Origin: Actinomycetota bacterium
GTDB taxonomy: Bacteria; Margulisbacteria; Marinamargulisbacteria; SXXA01
Assembly (NCBI GenBank): GCA_005791325.1
Contig: SXXA01000087.1
Coordinates: 1 to 9,039 of the forward strand
Direction: 5' to 3'
DNA: 9,039 bases
The position numbers were made by a program, and so were the translations under genes. The stretch's first letter is position 1. Each line of letters starts with the position of its first letter. A model generated the notes under the pieces. That model saw only the letters and a program-made list of their open reading frames with translations, searched no databases and had not been told where the DNA came from. Of this stretch, positions 1-7,145 are shown one piece after another.

Positions 1-2758
1 ACAATGGGGGCAAATGGGCATTGTGTCTCACTGTCAACACTTGATTCAATGGTGTGGGAATGGGGGATCGCATCCCAATTTGGGTTAAATACGCCCATCG
101 CTGAGCTTGCTGACGTTGCAACCATCGTATACCTGCATCGGATAACCCATGCATGGCCTCCGACACACCTGTTTGCCATACCCAATCTGCCCCATCAGAC
201 TGGCTAATTGGAGCGCGTGCCAATCGACGAAATGCCATCACCACATCAGCATTCCCTGTCCATCCCAACACCCCATTGGCCGATACAAAGGCAGGGACCC
301 CCGCTGGCTGATCCATCACAGGAACCTCCCATCGGGCCAATGGCAACCGAACGGGGTGAACCCAAAACCGGCTAACATGAGTATGCCGGTGCCGGGGCGT
401 TTGAATCGTCACCCGAACCCGCATCTGTGATGATTGGGCCATGGCCGGCACCACTAGCCAAACAAATTTTACCTGTCGCCCCGTATCCAACCGAAATGCC
501 CGTTGGTACCGAACCCCCGTATTGGTGAGAACATTAAGCGTAGCCGTCATCGCAATGGGGGTATGATTCACGATCTGAATGGGTAATAACAAGCGATCCA
601 ACGGTCTAACGACTCGTATGGTGGGCATCCCAATCGATACCGTTTTTCCTACCGGAATAATCGTAACAGATTGGGTAATTCCATCCCCATCTCGATCGTG
701 CAAACTAATCACGGACAAAAATCCCGATTGATTGGGAACCCGTACCCGAAAGCGCTGATCTCGGAGCTGATTAAACGAATCCTGCCAAACCCCCAATAGT
801 TGCACCGGCAACCGAACCACCCCACCACCCACTTGGGCCATTAAATCTGGTATCATTGGGCGTTGTATTGAAAACCCAACCCATGTGAGACGAGACCCTG
901 TTTTATCCGATTTTTGCCATGTAAAATTAATGTCTTGATTCGGAACCACCTCTGATGTCACACCCAAGAGTCGATCCGGCGGGGTATACGTGGGCATAAC
1001 CATTGCATGTACTGGAATACGCTCTGTGTCTAATTCAGAATCCCGAATGCCCGTTATCGTCACCACCGCCCCCCATTTGGACGGATACCGAATGCGGTAG
1101 GTTCGGTATTGCACCGTAGGCCCAACGGTGATCCATTCACCAGGCATTCCCCATTCACTAGGAAAGGCGAGCCAAACACGGGTTACCCGATCCGATTGGG
1201 TCATAATAGTCAGTACATCGCCCACCATCACCAACGGATTCAGAATCCGAACACCCCATTTACCCATATCACTGGGATGCCCCGATGGGTGCCAAATCCG
1301 CAATGGGATCGGGGGCAAGCCCCCCACTCTCAGTTCAGCATCGGCTGGCAAAACAAGCCCCACTGAATCAATGGTTAGTGAAACCCGACCCTTCTCAACC
1401 ACCCCCTGCGCAACGGTTCGCGTGCCCAAGTAACAAGCCCACGGAGTCCCACTCGGTGCCAATACGGGAATAAAAGATGGTTGCCCACCTTTCATCACCA
1501 TGGCTGGATTGCCGGTTGGCATCACATACCCATTTTGCCCCCCCCCTTTTTTATGACCCCAAAATAATGTAACCCCACCCTTTCCACCTCGTGAAAATAG
1601 CTCCCAACCTGATTGTCCATTTAATGCAGGTAGTTTGGCCACCCCATTGGTAAATGCCAATGTAATGGCCTCTTTCCCGATTTGCACCTGATTGGTTTTC
1701 TCATCAATCAAACGAAGGGTACCTGCTTGTCCGGATGGCATCACCCAAGTATTCCATCGATGCAAGCGATCCGTCACCAATAAACCAACCATCCCCCCAC
1801 CCTTTCCCTTCGATGAATAAGGTAATACATCCACAAATCCATCCGCACTTTTAAACAAAATGGCATCTGTATTTTGAAGGGGTTTCTGCGACTGATTAAA
1901 TTGATGAATCGTCATGGCACGGGTTAATTGAAGGGACTCCCCCACCAATTTTGACTTAAATAACACCCCTCCAGCGATGGTAGAATCGCTCGCCCGAACA
2001 AAAAACAACCGCCCATCATCTACTTGCAATGCCACAAATGGTGTGACCAATATTGGATACCGAATGGGTTGAAAGCGTACCCCCTGCCGCTTGGTAATGA
2101 ACTCAATTACATACAATCCAGGTTGGTCAAAGGGAACATGTACTGGCATAACAGACGAACCCTCACGAATCACTTGGGTGGAATCGAGGAACCCCCGCCA
2201 ACTCACTTTCCATTCTGAAGGGTTTAGATCATGGGATATGGGTTGCCTACGCAAAACACGAGTCAAATCAGTCATCACCCATTGTTCATTCAAAATCAGG
2301 GGCGATTTTAATCGATATACCACCCAATATAATGAATCATTAAGGTTAGCATCTAGCTGAATCAAGAGGGGTCTTCCCAAGGTCACCCGTGAGGTGAATG
2401 GGACTGCTTTGGTAACCCGCTGAATGGGATTTAGACGGATCAATAACAATTGATGTTGAAGGCGGGAATCCAAGCGTTGTCGCCAATAATAGGGTTCAAA
2501 TCCACTGGAATCAATACGCAAATGGTAATCCCCCATTGGCAATAGTGGAAACTGGAATCCGGATCCCCGCGTCATGTTCATGTGTCCCCCAACTGGTCCA
2601 CGGTATTGAAGTTGTGCCGAATCAACCGGTTCATACGCTGCATTAACAACCAGCAACCGAACCCCACTCACACTCCCCCCCATCCGAATACCCACAACGA
2701 CCATCAAACAAGCCAACACCGCCCCCCAAATGGCCAACCAAGGACTACGCGCCATCAT
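1..2758 (-). CDS. Alpha-2-macroglobulin-like large envelope protein, N-terminal 919 codons (3' end outside window)
   Basis: An uninterrupted minus-strand frame runs from ATG at 2758 off the left edge without a stop (919 full codons). Residues 8-24 are a hydrophobic helix (LAIWGAVLACLMVVVGI), so the product is probably anchored in or exported across the inner membrane. Cys17 is not followed by a lipoprotein-like sequence. After it come small beta-rich domains: a carboxypeptidase-regulatory/MG-like fold (about 33-110); a segment at 214-270 that fits bacterial macroglobulins (GLYVIEF, then LVTPFVAL, then LFFVRASD, then AGGVLF); and an MG7-like domain near 711-735 (MPTIRVV, then LLLPIQIVNHT). A helical stretch at about 830-890 could begin the thioester-domain equivalent. 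The family traps proteases in the periplasm, often through a Cys-Gln thioester. Here the only cysteines seen are 17 and 442, so no GCxEQ is visible. The start overlaps the photolyase stop as ATGA, with no Shine-Dalgarno, suggesting translational coupling. The reading frame is certain; the family call rests on domain layout, not a catalytic motif. Another large secreted beta-sandwich protein is the alternative. Confidence 0.62.
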   Translation of the reverse strand, partial: MMARSPWLAIWGAVLACLMVVVGIRMGGSVSGVRLLVVNAAYEPVDSAQLQYRGPVGGHMNMTRGSGFQFPLLPMGDYHLRIDSSGFEPYYWRQRLDSRLQHQLLLIRLNPIQRVTKAVPFTSRVTLGRPLLIQLDANLNDSLYWVVYRLKSPLILNEQWVMTDLTRVLRRQPISHDLNPSEWKVSWRGFLDSTQVIREGSSVMPVHVPFDQPGLYVIEFITKRQGVRFQPIRYPILVTPFVALQVDDGRLFFVRASDSTIAGGVLFKSKLVGESLQLTRAMTIHQFNQSQKPLQNTDAILFKSADGFVDVLPYSSKGKGGGMVGLLVTDRLHRWNTWVMPSGQAGTLRLIDEKTNQVQIGKEAITLAFTNGVAKLPALNGQSGWELFSRGGKGGVTLFWGHKKGGGQNGYVMPTGNPAMVMKGGQPSFIPVLAPSGTPWACYLGTRTVAQGVVEKGRVSLTIDSVGLVLPADAELRVGGLPPIPLRIWHPSGHPSDMGKWGVRILNPLVMVGDVLTIMTQSDRVTRVWLAFPSEWGMPGEWITVGPTVQYRTYRIRYPSKWGAVVTITGIRDSELDTERIPVHAMVMPTYTPPDRLLGVTSEVVPNQDINFTWQKSDKTGSRLTWVGFSIQRPMIPDLMAQVGGGVVRLPVQLLGVWQDSFNQLRDQRFRVRVPNQSGFLSVISLHDRDGDGITQSVTIIPVGKTVSIGMPTIRVVRPLDRLLLPIQIVNHTPIAMTATLNVLTNTGVRYQRAFRLDTGRQVKFVWLVVPAMAQSSQMRVRVTIQTPRHRHTHVSRFWVHPVRLPLARWEVPVMDQPAGVPAFVSANGVLGWTGNADVVMAFRRLARAPISQSDGADWVWQTGVSEAMHGLSDAGIRWLQRQQAQRWAYLTQIGMRSPIPTPLNQVLTVRHNAHLPPL
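1538..1552 (-). repeat. A6G9 homopolymer tract inside the macroglobulin-like gene
   Basis: On the coding strand six A are followed directly by nine G. They encode Lys-Lys-Gly-Gly-Gly at about residues 403-407, and the frame is intact as given. An A-run joined to a G-run is a classic substrate for replication or transcription slippage. A one-base change would truncate this large protein less than halfway along its visible part. Confidence 0.9.
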
Positions 2759-4089
2759 CGAATTTGGGCAAGTGCATCCAATGCGCGTTGCCTTGCGTAA
2801 CCCAAATCCACCATAGGCGGCGCATAACCCCTGTGACCAGGTTCATGGATCACATCGGTAGAAACATGGGCCAACTCGGGAATCCATTGTTTAACATACT
2901 GTCCATGTGGGTCGAATTTTTTACCCTGTAAAATGGGGTTAAAAATACGAAAATAGGGTGCGGCATCGACCCCACAACCTGCAACCCACTGCCACCCCAG
3001 ACTATTATTAGGCAAATCGGCATCAATTAAGGTATCCCAAAACCAAGCAGCCCCATCTTGCCACGGAATCAATAAATGTTTGACCAAAAATGAGGCCACA
3101 ATCATACGAACCCGATTATGCATCCACCCCGTGGCCCATAATTCCCGCATCCCCGCATCTACAATCGGATAGCCCGTCATGCCATTGGACCACAACGCAA
3201 ATGAATCGCGATCAGATACCCATGGAAATCGATTAAAGGCCGATTGCAAGGGTTCATCAGACGAAGATGGGGTGTGTTCAAAGGTATGATACGCAAACTC
3301 TCGCCACCCCACTTGAGATAAGAATACACCCGCATCCCCCAAGGATACCGAATGCCACACTTCCCGTGGCGACACCACACCCAAGGCCATATACGGAGAT
3401 ACCCCCGAAGTCGAAGTACGAGACGGGGTATTACGCTGTTGCCCATACTTGGATGCCACCGGACAAAATCGCTCCAATTGTTGAAACGCCCCCTTACGAC
3501 CCGCTACCCAATTAAACCCCTCGTCCCAAGGGATGGCCGGCTTTAAGTACAAATCACATAAAGCCCCCCCCGCCAATCGAATGGCAGGTTGCCACGATGG
3601 AACACCTAAAGGGGTTGGAATATCCAAGGTTTGGAGGTGTTTCCAAAATGGGGTAAAAACCCGAAATGGGGTCCCATCGGCTTTATACTGGCGGCATGAA
3701 TCGGTGAGCCGTGCGGTATCAAATACCTTCAACTCAACGCCAAGTGGCGTCAGTTGAGCGGATAATTCGTGGTCCCATGCCTTCGATTCTGGATGTAAAT
3801 CCAAGGAGACCACCACCGCTGTTGCCCCCAATTCTTGAACCCATTTCAAAATGGTCGCAACGGGATTTCCAGCTTCCAATAGCAATTGCCCACCCCGAGA
3901 TTCAATCTCATCCTGCAAAGTGGCGAGGGTATCATGTAACCACGATTGTTGTGCCGCCCCCATTCGCCATGGGTGGGTCGAATGGGCATGCACATACCCA
4001 AAGGCGACAGGACCACGGGCAGCGGCCCAATGCACCCCCTCATGGTCATGTAATCGGCAATCCCGACGAAACCATACTAAGGTTGTCAT
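2755..4089 (-). CDS. phrB: Deoxyribodipyrimidine photolyase (class I CPD photolyase)
   Basis: This is a 444-residue cytosolic flavoenzyme that uses blue light to split UV-induced cyclobutane pyrimidine dimers. The N-terminal alpha/beta domain opens with WFRRDCRLHD, where Cys11 replaces the usual Leu. The VFTPFWK motif lies at 144-150. The helical FAD domain has TSGVS (227-231), WREF (262-265), TGYPIVDAGMR (305-315), GWMHNRVRM (321-329) with flavin-contacting Asn325, and DADLPNN...WQW...DAAPYFRIFNP (356-385). By residue spacing against the E. coli enzyme, the electron-transfer Trp triad is W290, W343 and W366, all present. The antenna pocket lacks the E. coli Asn-Glu pair (SLDLHPESK near 95-103), so the antenna cofactor is unclear. 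The C-terminus is slightly short, with IHEPG replacing the usual IHEPW. The start codon overlaps the peroxidase stop (ATGA) and has no Shine-Dalgarno; the stop overlaps the next start in the same way. A cryptochrome is less likely given the photolyase-type motifs. Confidence 0.96.
   Translation of the reverse strand: MTTLVWFRRDCRLHDHEGVHWAAARGPVAFGYVHAHSTHPWRMGAAQQSWLHDTLATLQDEIESRGGQLLLEAGNPVATILKWVQELGATAVVVSLDLHPESKAWDHELSAQLTPLGVELKVFDTARLTDSCRQYKADGTPFRVFTPFWKHLQTLDIPTPLGVPSWQPAIRLAGGALCDLYLKPAIPWDEGFNWVAGRKGAFQQLERFCPVASKYGQQRNTPSRTSTSGVSPYMALGVVSPREVWHSVSLGDAGVFLSQVGWREFAYHTFEHTPSSSDEPLQSAFNRFPWVSDRDSFALWSNGMTGYPIVDAGMRELWATGWMHNRVRMIVASFLVKHLLIPWQDGAAWFWDTLIDADLPNNSLGWQWVAGCGVDAAPYFRIFNPILQGKKFDPHGQYVKQWIPELAHVSTDVIHEPGHRGYAPPMVDLGYARQRALDALAQIR
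3564..3571 (-). repeat. G8 tract inside the photolyase gene
   Basis: Eight consecutive G on the coding strand span Ala173-Gly174-Gly175-Ala176. The frame is intact. It is one of four 8-9 base G or C runs in this operon. Confidence 0.9.
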
Positions 4090-4664
4090 TTGGTTGCCAA
4101 TGCGGTTTGAATAGCCTGTAGCAATTGGGGGTCATTGGGTGAAACCCCACTACCAAATCGAGCAATCACCTTTCCGGACCGATTCACTAAAAACTTATTA
4201 AAATTCCAAGAAATCCCGCCCGAAAACTCAGGGTTTTTGTCTTTGGATGTTAAAAATGCATAAATGGGATTGATGGGATTGCCCCGAACCTTACTTTTTT
4301 TGAAAAGGGGAAAGGTAACGTCATATTGGGTCCGACAAAATGTCACAATTTCCTCATCGGTACCCGGTTCTTGAAACATAAAGTCATTGGATGGAAATCC
4401 CATCACCACCAATCCTTTGTCTTTGTGGGCTTGATACAATGACTCTAACCCGCCATATTGTGATGTATATCCACATTTGGATGCCACATTCACAATTAAT
4501 AATACCTTACCCTTATAGGGTTTCCAGCTACCTTTACTCCCATCAATGGGTGACAATGGCGCTTCATATAATGAATTGGGAACCATGGCATGAATGGGAC
4601 GCATCCAAAAAAAGCCCAACAGACCCAAACCAACCAAAACCCCACCCAATAATAATAATTTCAT
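4086..4664 (-). CDS. Membrane-anchored glutathione peroxidase family protein
   Basis: This 192-residue thiol peroxidase reduces hydrogen peroxide and organic or lipid hydroperoxides. Residues 2-20 are strongly hydrophobic (LLLLGGVLVGLGLLGFFW), so it is probably tethered to the inner membrane with the catalytic domain in the periplasm. The peroxidatic Cys64 lies in NVASKCGYTSQY, and Gln98 (QEP), Trp153 and Asn154 (WNF) complete the family tetrad. Cys110 in VTFCRTQY fits the resolving cysteine of non-seleno, thioredoxin-linked members. The normally conserved FPCNQF reads FPSNDF (90-95), so the extra Cys and Gln there are lost. The start at 4664 is chosen because AAGGAGG sits six bases upstream and the signal anchor begins there. 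An upstream in-frame ATG at 4709 would add 15 residues lying inside the preceding gene's end and is unlikely. It starts 11 bases after the rRNA methyltransferase stop and overlaps the photolyase start by four bases. Whether the reductant is glutathione or thioredoxin cannot be told from sequence. Confidence 0.94.
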   Translation of the reverse strand: MKLLLLGGVLVGLGLLGFFWMRPIHAMVPNSLYEAPLSPIDGSKGSWKPYKGKVLLIVNVASKCGYTSQYGGLESLYQAHKDKGLVVMGFPSNDFMFQEPGTDEEIVTFCRTQYDVTFPLFKKSKVRGNPINPIYAFLTSKDKNPEFSGGISWNFNKFLVNRSGKVIARFGSGVSPNDPQLLQAIQTALATK

Positions 4665-4670
4665 AGCGTT

Positions 4671-4677
4671 CCTCCTT
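4671..4677 (-). promoter_or_regulatory. Strong Shine-Dalgarno of the glutathione peroxidase gene
   Basis: AAGGAGG is followed by AACGCT and then ATG at 4664, an ideal spacing. It overlaps the TAA stop of the upstream methyltransferase. It fixes the peroxidase start, and within the operon it is the only strong internal ribosome binding site, implying relatively high, independent initiation for this gene. Confidence 0.85.
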
Positions 4678-5998
4678 AAACGTGTCGACGATGCAGGCAT
4701 GTGATGCATTCAATATGGACGGTATGGGGAAACATGTCAAATGGACGTACCTCCAAACACTCGTATGCCTCCATCAACCGTTTCAAATCCCGTGATAAGG
4801 TCGCCACATCACATGAAATATAAATAATCCACTCAGGCAGGTGGGTCAAGAGTGCCTGTATCATGGCGTCGGAACACCCCTTTCGAGGGGGGTCGAGGAT
4901 GACACAATCAGGGGCCTCCGTGGCCGTGGCCCATTCACTCATGAGTACGGCTGCGTCACCACTAGCCACACCCACTAACGATGCACAATCATTTAATTCT
5001 GCATTGTGCCGCGCAATCGCCATCGCCTGCGGATCACATTCCGCCAATTGCACCTGGGCACCCAACGTGGCCGCCAAAATACCAAAGCCCCCAACACCCG
5101 CGTATAAATCCCATACCGTTCGAGGTTGTATGGTCTGAAGGTAGGCACGAATTTGTTCCATCATACCCGTATACTGTGAATGGTTGATTTGAAAAAAGGA
5201 CGGGGCAGGAACCTGAAGTGTCAACCCCCCAACCTGATGGGTAAGGGTTAATGAGCCCATAACAGGTACCACAGGGCCATCTACCATTCGATTGCGATCT
5301 GCCTGATTTAACATCCATCCCAAACCGGTTACCCCATTAATATTGGCTAATTCTCCCCATCCCTTCACCTCATTTAATGGGCATCGCGCCACGACAATAA
5401 GCACCAATTCAGATTCCGATTGGCGACATAAAATCCCCCGAATCTCTCCAGATTGATGGGTTTCATCATATCCAGTCAACCCATTGGACACCATCCACCG
5501 TTGCATGGCTTGTACAATAGGGTGTAGGTCTTGAGACTGAATCACACACGTTGTAATGGGAATCACATCATGCGACCACTTGGCATAAAACCCCATGCCC
5601 GATGCATGAATCGGTAATAATGCTTTGTTTCGGTAGTGCCATGGCTCTACCATCCCAACCATGGGATGAACGGGCATAGACTGGAGCATTCGCTCCACCC
5701 GTTGTTGTTTCCAAGCCAATTGCTGACTGTATTCCCACTGTTGCAACTGACACCCCCCGCACTGGCCCACCCATTCACAGCGTGGGATCACCCGATTGGG
5801 TGATGGGTTTTGAACCCCCATTAACCGTCCTTTGGAATAACGACGATGAACCTCATTCAGGGTTACGGTAACCCGATCACCAGGAACCCCCCCCCACACA
5901 CATACCGCCATCCCAGCACAATGCCCAACTGCCTCTCCCTCTGCACCCATGTCGCTTAATAACAACGATATTGTATCCCCCACCTGAGGTAGGATCAT
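4676..5998 (-). CDS. rumA: RumA/RlmD-family 23S rRNA (uracil-5-)-methyltransferase
   Basis: This 440-residue SAM-dependent enzyme makes 5-methyluridine in 23S rRNA in the cytosol. Members modify U1939 (RlmD), U747 (RlmC) or both (RlmCD), and sequence alone does not settle which. An N-terminal TRAM-like RNA-binding beta barrel (about 1-60) precedes the 4Fe-4S ligands: Cys74, Cys80 and Cys83 in CEWVGQCGGC, plus Cys151. The methyltransferase core shows APSFFQIN (265-272, SAM-contacting Gln), WDLYAGVGGFG (296-306), ILDPPRKG (367-374), the catalytic nucleophile Cys396 in YISCDVATLSRD, and the proton-abstracting Glu430 in HTVHIEC. The spacing matches RlmD, and the Fe-S cluster argues against TrmA. 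The ATG at 5998 is chosen because it forms an ATGA overlap with the argF stop and begins at the expected TRAM strand. The frame is open to 6274, but that extension only reads through argF out of frame. No Shine-Dalgarno is seen, so translation probably depends on argF. Confidence 0.94.
   Translation of the reverse strand: MILPQVGDTISLLLSDMGAEGEAVGHCAGMAVCVWGGVPGDRVTVTLNEVHRRYSKGRLMGVQNPSPNRVIPRCEWVGQCGGCQLQQWEYSQQLAWKQQRVERMLQSMPVHPMVGMVEPWHYRNKALLPIHASGMGFYAKWSHDVIPITTCVIQSQDLHPIVQAMQRWMVSNGLTGYDETHQSGEIRGILCRQSESELVLIVVARCPLNEVKGWGELANINGVTGLGWMLNQADRNRMVDGPVVPVMGSLTLTHQVGGLTLQVPAPSFFQINHSQYTGMMEQIRAYLQTIQPRTVWDLYAGVGGFGILAATLGAQVQLAECDPQAMAIARHNAELNDCASLVGVASGDAAVLMSEWATATEAPDCVILDPPRKGCSDAMIQALLTHLPEWIIYISCDVATLSRDLKRLMEAYECLEVRPFDMFPHTVHIECITCLHRRHV
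5887..5895 (-). repeat. G9 tract near the 5' end of the rRNA methyltransferase gene
   Basis: Nine G on the coding strand span Trp35-Gly36-Gly37-Val38 within the TRAM domain. The frame is intact. A one-base slip would abolish the enzyme and, through the ATGA-coupled arrangement, might alter downstream translation. Confidence 0.9.
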
Positions 5999-6957
5999 GT
6001 CAACAAATGCACCAACAAGGCTTTTTGTGCGTGTTTTCGATTTTCCGCCTGATCCAATATAATCGATTGTGGGGAATCCAATACCCCTGAACTCACTTCT
6101 GCCCCCCGATGGGCGGGCAAACAATGCATAAACACCGCATGTGAAGGGGCCATGGCCATCACTGATTCCGACACCTGATAGGGCATGAATCGAATCATCC
6201 GATCTTCCGCTTCCGTTTCTTGGCCCATGGATACCCATGTATCGGTATAAATCACATCGGCCCAACGAATCCACTCCGCATCGAGCTGATGCCCCACTTG
6301 GACCGAATCGCCCGCTTGGGCCACAATAGAGGGTTGGGGAGCATCAGCGGGGGGGGTAATGACCCGAATATTGGCACCACACACCGTGGCCGCCTGAATC
6401 AGTGAGTGACAGACATTATTGCCATCCCCAATGTACAACAGGTTTACATTAGTAGACCCAAATACATGGCGAATGGTTACCATGTCAGACAAGGCTTGGC
6501 AGGGATGATGTAGATCACATAATCCATTCACAATGGGGACTGAAGCATGCTGTTTCATGGTTAGTAAATCGTGATGATGGTAAACACGGGCAACAATTAA
6601 ATGACAATACCGAGACAAAACAGCAATCTCGTCTTCGAGTGCTGATAGGGTAAAATTAGAAGAACGCCAATCAATAAACAGGGGAGCGCCCCCCATTTCA
6701 GCAATACCCAATTCAAATGACACCCGTGTGCGAGTGGATGTTTTTTGAAATACCAATGCTACTGATTTTCCGTTTAAAGCCCCATGCCCATATTGAGAAT
6801 CTAATTTGAAGCGGATCCCCTCTTCAATTAAGTGAAGAAACTGCTCATTTGTCACATCGTAAACAGTCAAAAAACCGCAAGGAGATGGTTGGGATCTGCG
6901 AACCCATTCCGCTTGTATAAAGGCTAAACTTTCTATTTTTGAATGTTCACTTGACAC
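5995..6957 (-). CDS. argF: Ornithine carbamoyltransferase (anabolic type)
   Basis: This 320-residue cytosolic enzyme joins carbamoyl phosphate and L-ornithine to give L-citrulline, the sixth step of arginine synthesis; it is normally a trimer. The carbamoyl-phosphate loop is FQKTSTRTRVSFE (70-82), HPCQ lies at 151-154, the ornithine-loop TDTWVSMGQE at 238-247, and the catalytic HCLPAHRG at 278-285, followed by AENRKHAQKAL near the C-terminus. SMG plus HCLP marks ornithine rather than aspartate or acetylornithine carbamoyltransferase. The length is typical. Translation starts at GTG, six bases after GAGGAG. It is the first gene of the leftward operon, and its stop overlaps the next start as ATGA. 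No other arginine gene is adjacent, and no convincing ArgR operator is seen upstream, so its regulation is unclear. Confidence 0.97.
   Translation of the reverse strand: MSSEHSKIESLAFIQAEWVRRSQPSPCGFLTVYDVTNEQFLHLIEEGIRFKLDSQYGHGALNGKSVALVFQKTSTRTRVSFELGIAEMGGAPLFIDWRSSNFTLSALEDEIAVLSRYCHLIVARVYHHHDLLTMKQHASVPIVNGLCDLHHPCQALSDMVTIRHVFGSTNVNLLYIGDGNNVCHSLIQAATVCGANIRVITPPADAPQPSIVAQAGDSVQVGHQLDAEWIRWADVIYTDTWVSMGQETEAEDRMIRFMPYQVSESVMAMAPSHAVFMHCLPAHRGAEVSSGVLDSPQSIILDQAENRKHAQKALLVHLLT
6349..6356 (-). repeat. C8 tract (coding strand) inside argF
   Basis: Eight C on the coding strand span Thr201-Pro202-Pro203. The frame is intact. It lies in a loop between the two carbamoyltransferase domains' conserved motifs. 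Confidence 0.9.
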
Positions 6958-6963
6958 CGTACA

Positions 6964-6969
6964 CTCCTC
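6964..6969 (-). promoter_or_regulatory. Shine-Dalgarno of argF
   Basis: GAGGAG on the minus strand is followed by TGTACG and then the GTG start at 6957. This spacing is what decides for the GTG rather than a downstream codon. Confidence 0.75.
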
Positions 6970-6983
6970 AGTCGAGGTTGGGG

Positions 6984-7012
6984 AGCATATCAGAGTACGC
7001 CTGTTGGTGCAA
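6984..7012 (-). promoter_or_regulatory. Candidate sigma-70-type promoter of the argF operon
   Basis: On the minus strand TTGCAC (7012-7007) and TATGCT (6989-6984) are separated by exactly 17 bases. The -35 matches the consensus weakly and the -10 at four of six positions. It would place the transcript start about 20 bases before the argF GTG, just ahead of its Shine-Dalgarno. Prediction only; the AT-rich intergenic region offers other possibilities. Confidence 0.35.
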
Positions 7013-7145
7013 ATGATATATTATCGAAAATAGCATTTTAGTGTATAAGGGTTGATTTTTCCGTGTTACGATTTTTGGACTTATGGTATCCCTTTTACAT
7101 CCCTCGCTTGATTATTCACAATTTTAATCCCCTTTTAATATTTAT

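Noticed and set aside
1109..1473. Plus-strand open frames opposite the macroglobulin-like gene
   Set aside because: They are short, overlapping, low-complexity translations rich in Pro/His/Ser and are shadows of the long minus-strand frame.
1538..1546. Nine-base G tract as evidence of a frameshift or pseudogene
   Set aside because: The frame stays open on both sides with consistent protein character, so the gene is intact as given.
3711..4121. 136-codon plus-strand frame opposite the photolyase and peroxidase
   Set aside because: It is antisense to well-supported genes, with no recognisable domain and no Shine-Dalgarno.
4665..4709. Extension of the peroxidase to ATG 4709
   Set aside because: It overlaps the methyltransferase C-terminus, while AAGGAGG is correctly spaced before ATG 4664.
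5999..6274. N-terminal 92-residue extension of the rRNA methyltransferase frame to ATG 6274
   Set aside because: It lies entirely within argF in another frame and shows no family similarity. ATG 5998 gives the expected TRAM start and an ATGA overlap.
7013..7030. Imperfect inverted repeat GATATATTATC as an operator
   Set aside because: The arms are only four bases long in AT-rich sequence and are easily due to chance.
7109..7118. Near-palindrome TGATTATTCA as an ArgR operator for argF
   Set aside because: The half-sites are too close for an ARG box and it lies about 150 bases from the argF start, upstream of the predicted promoter.
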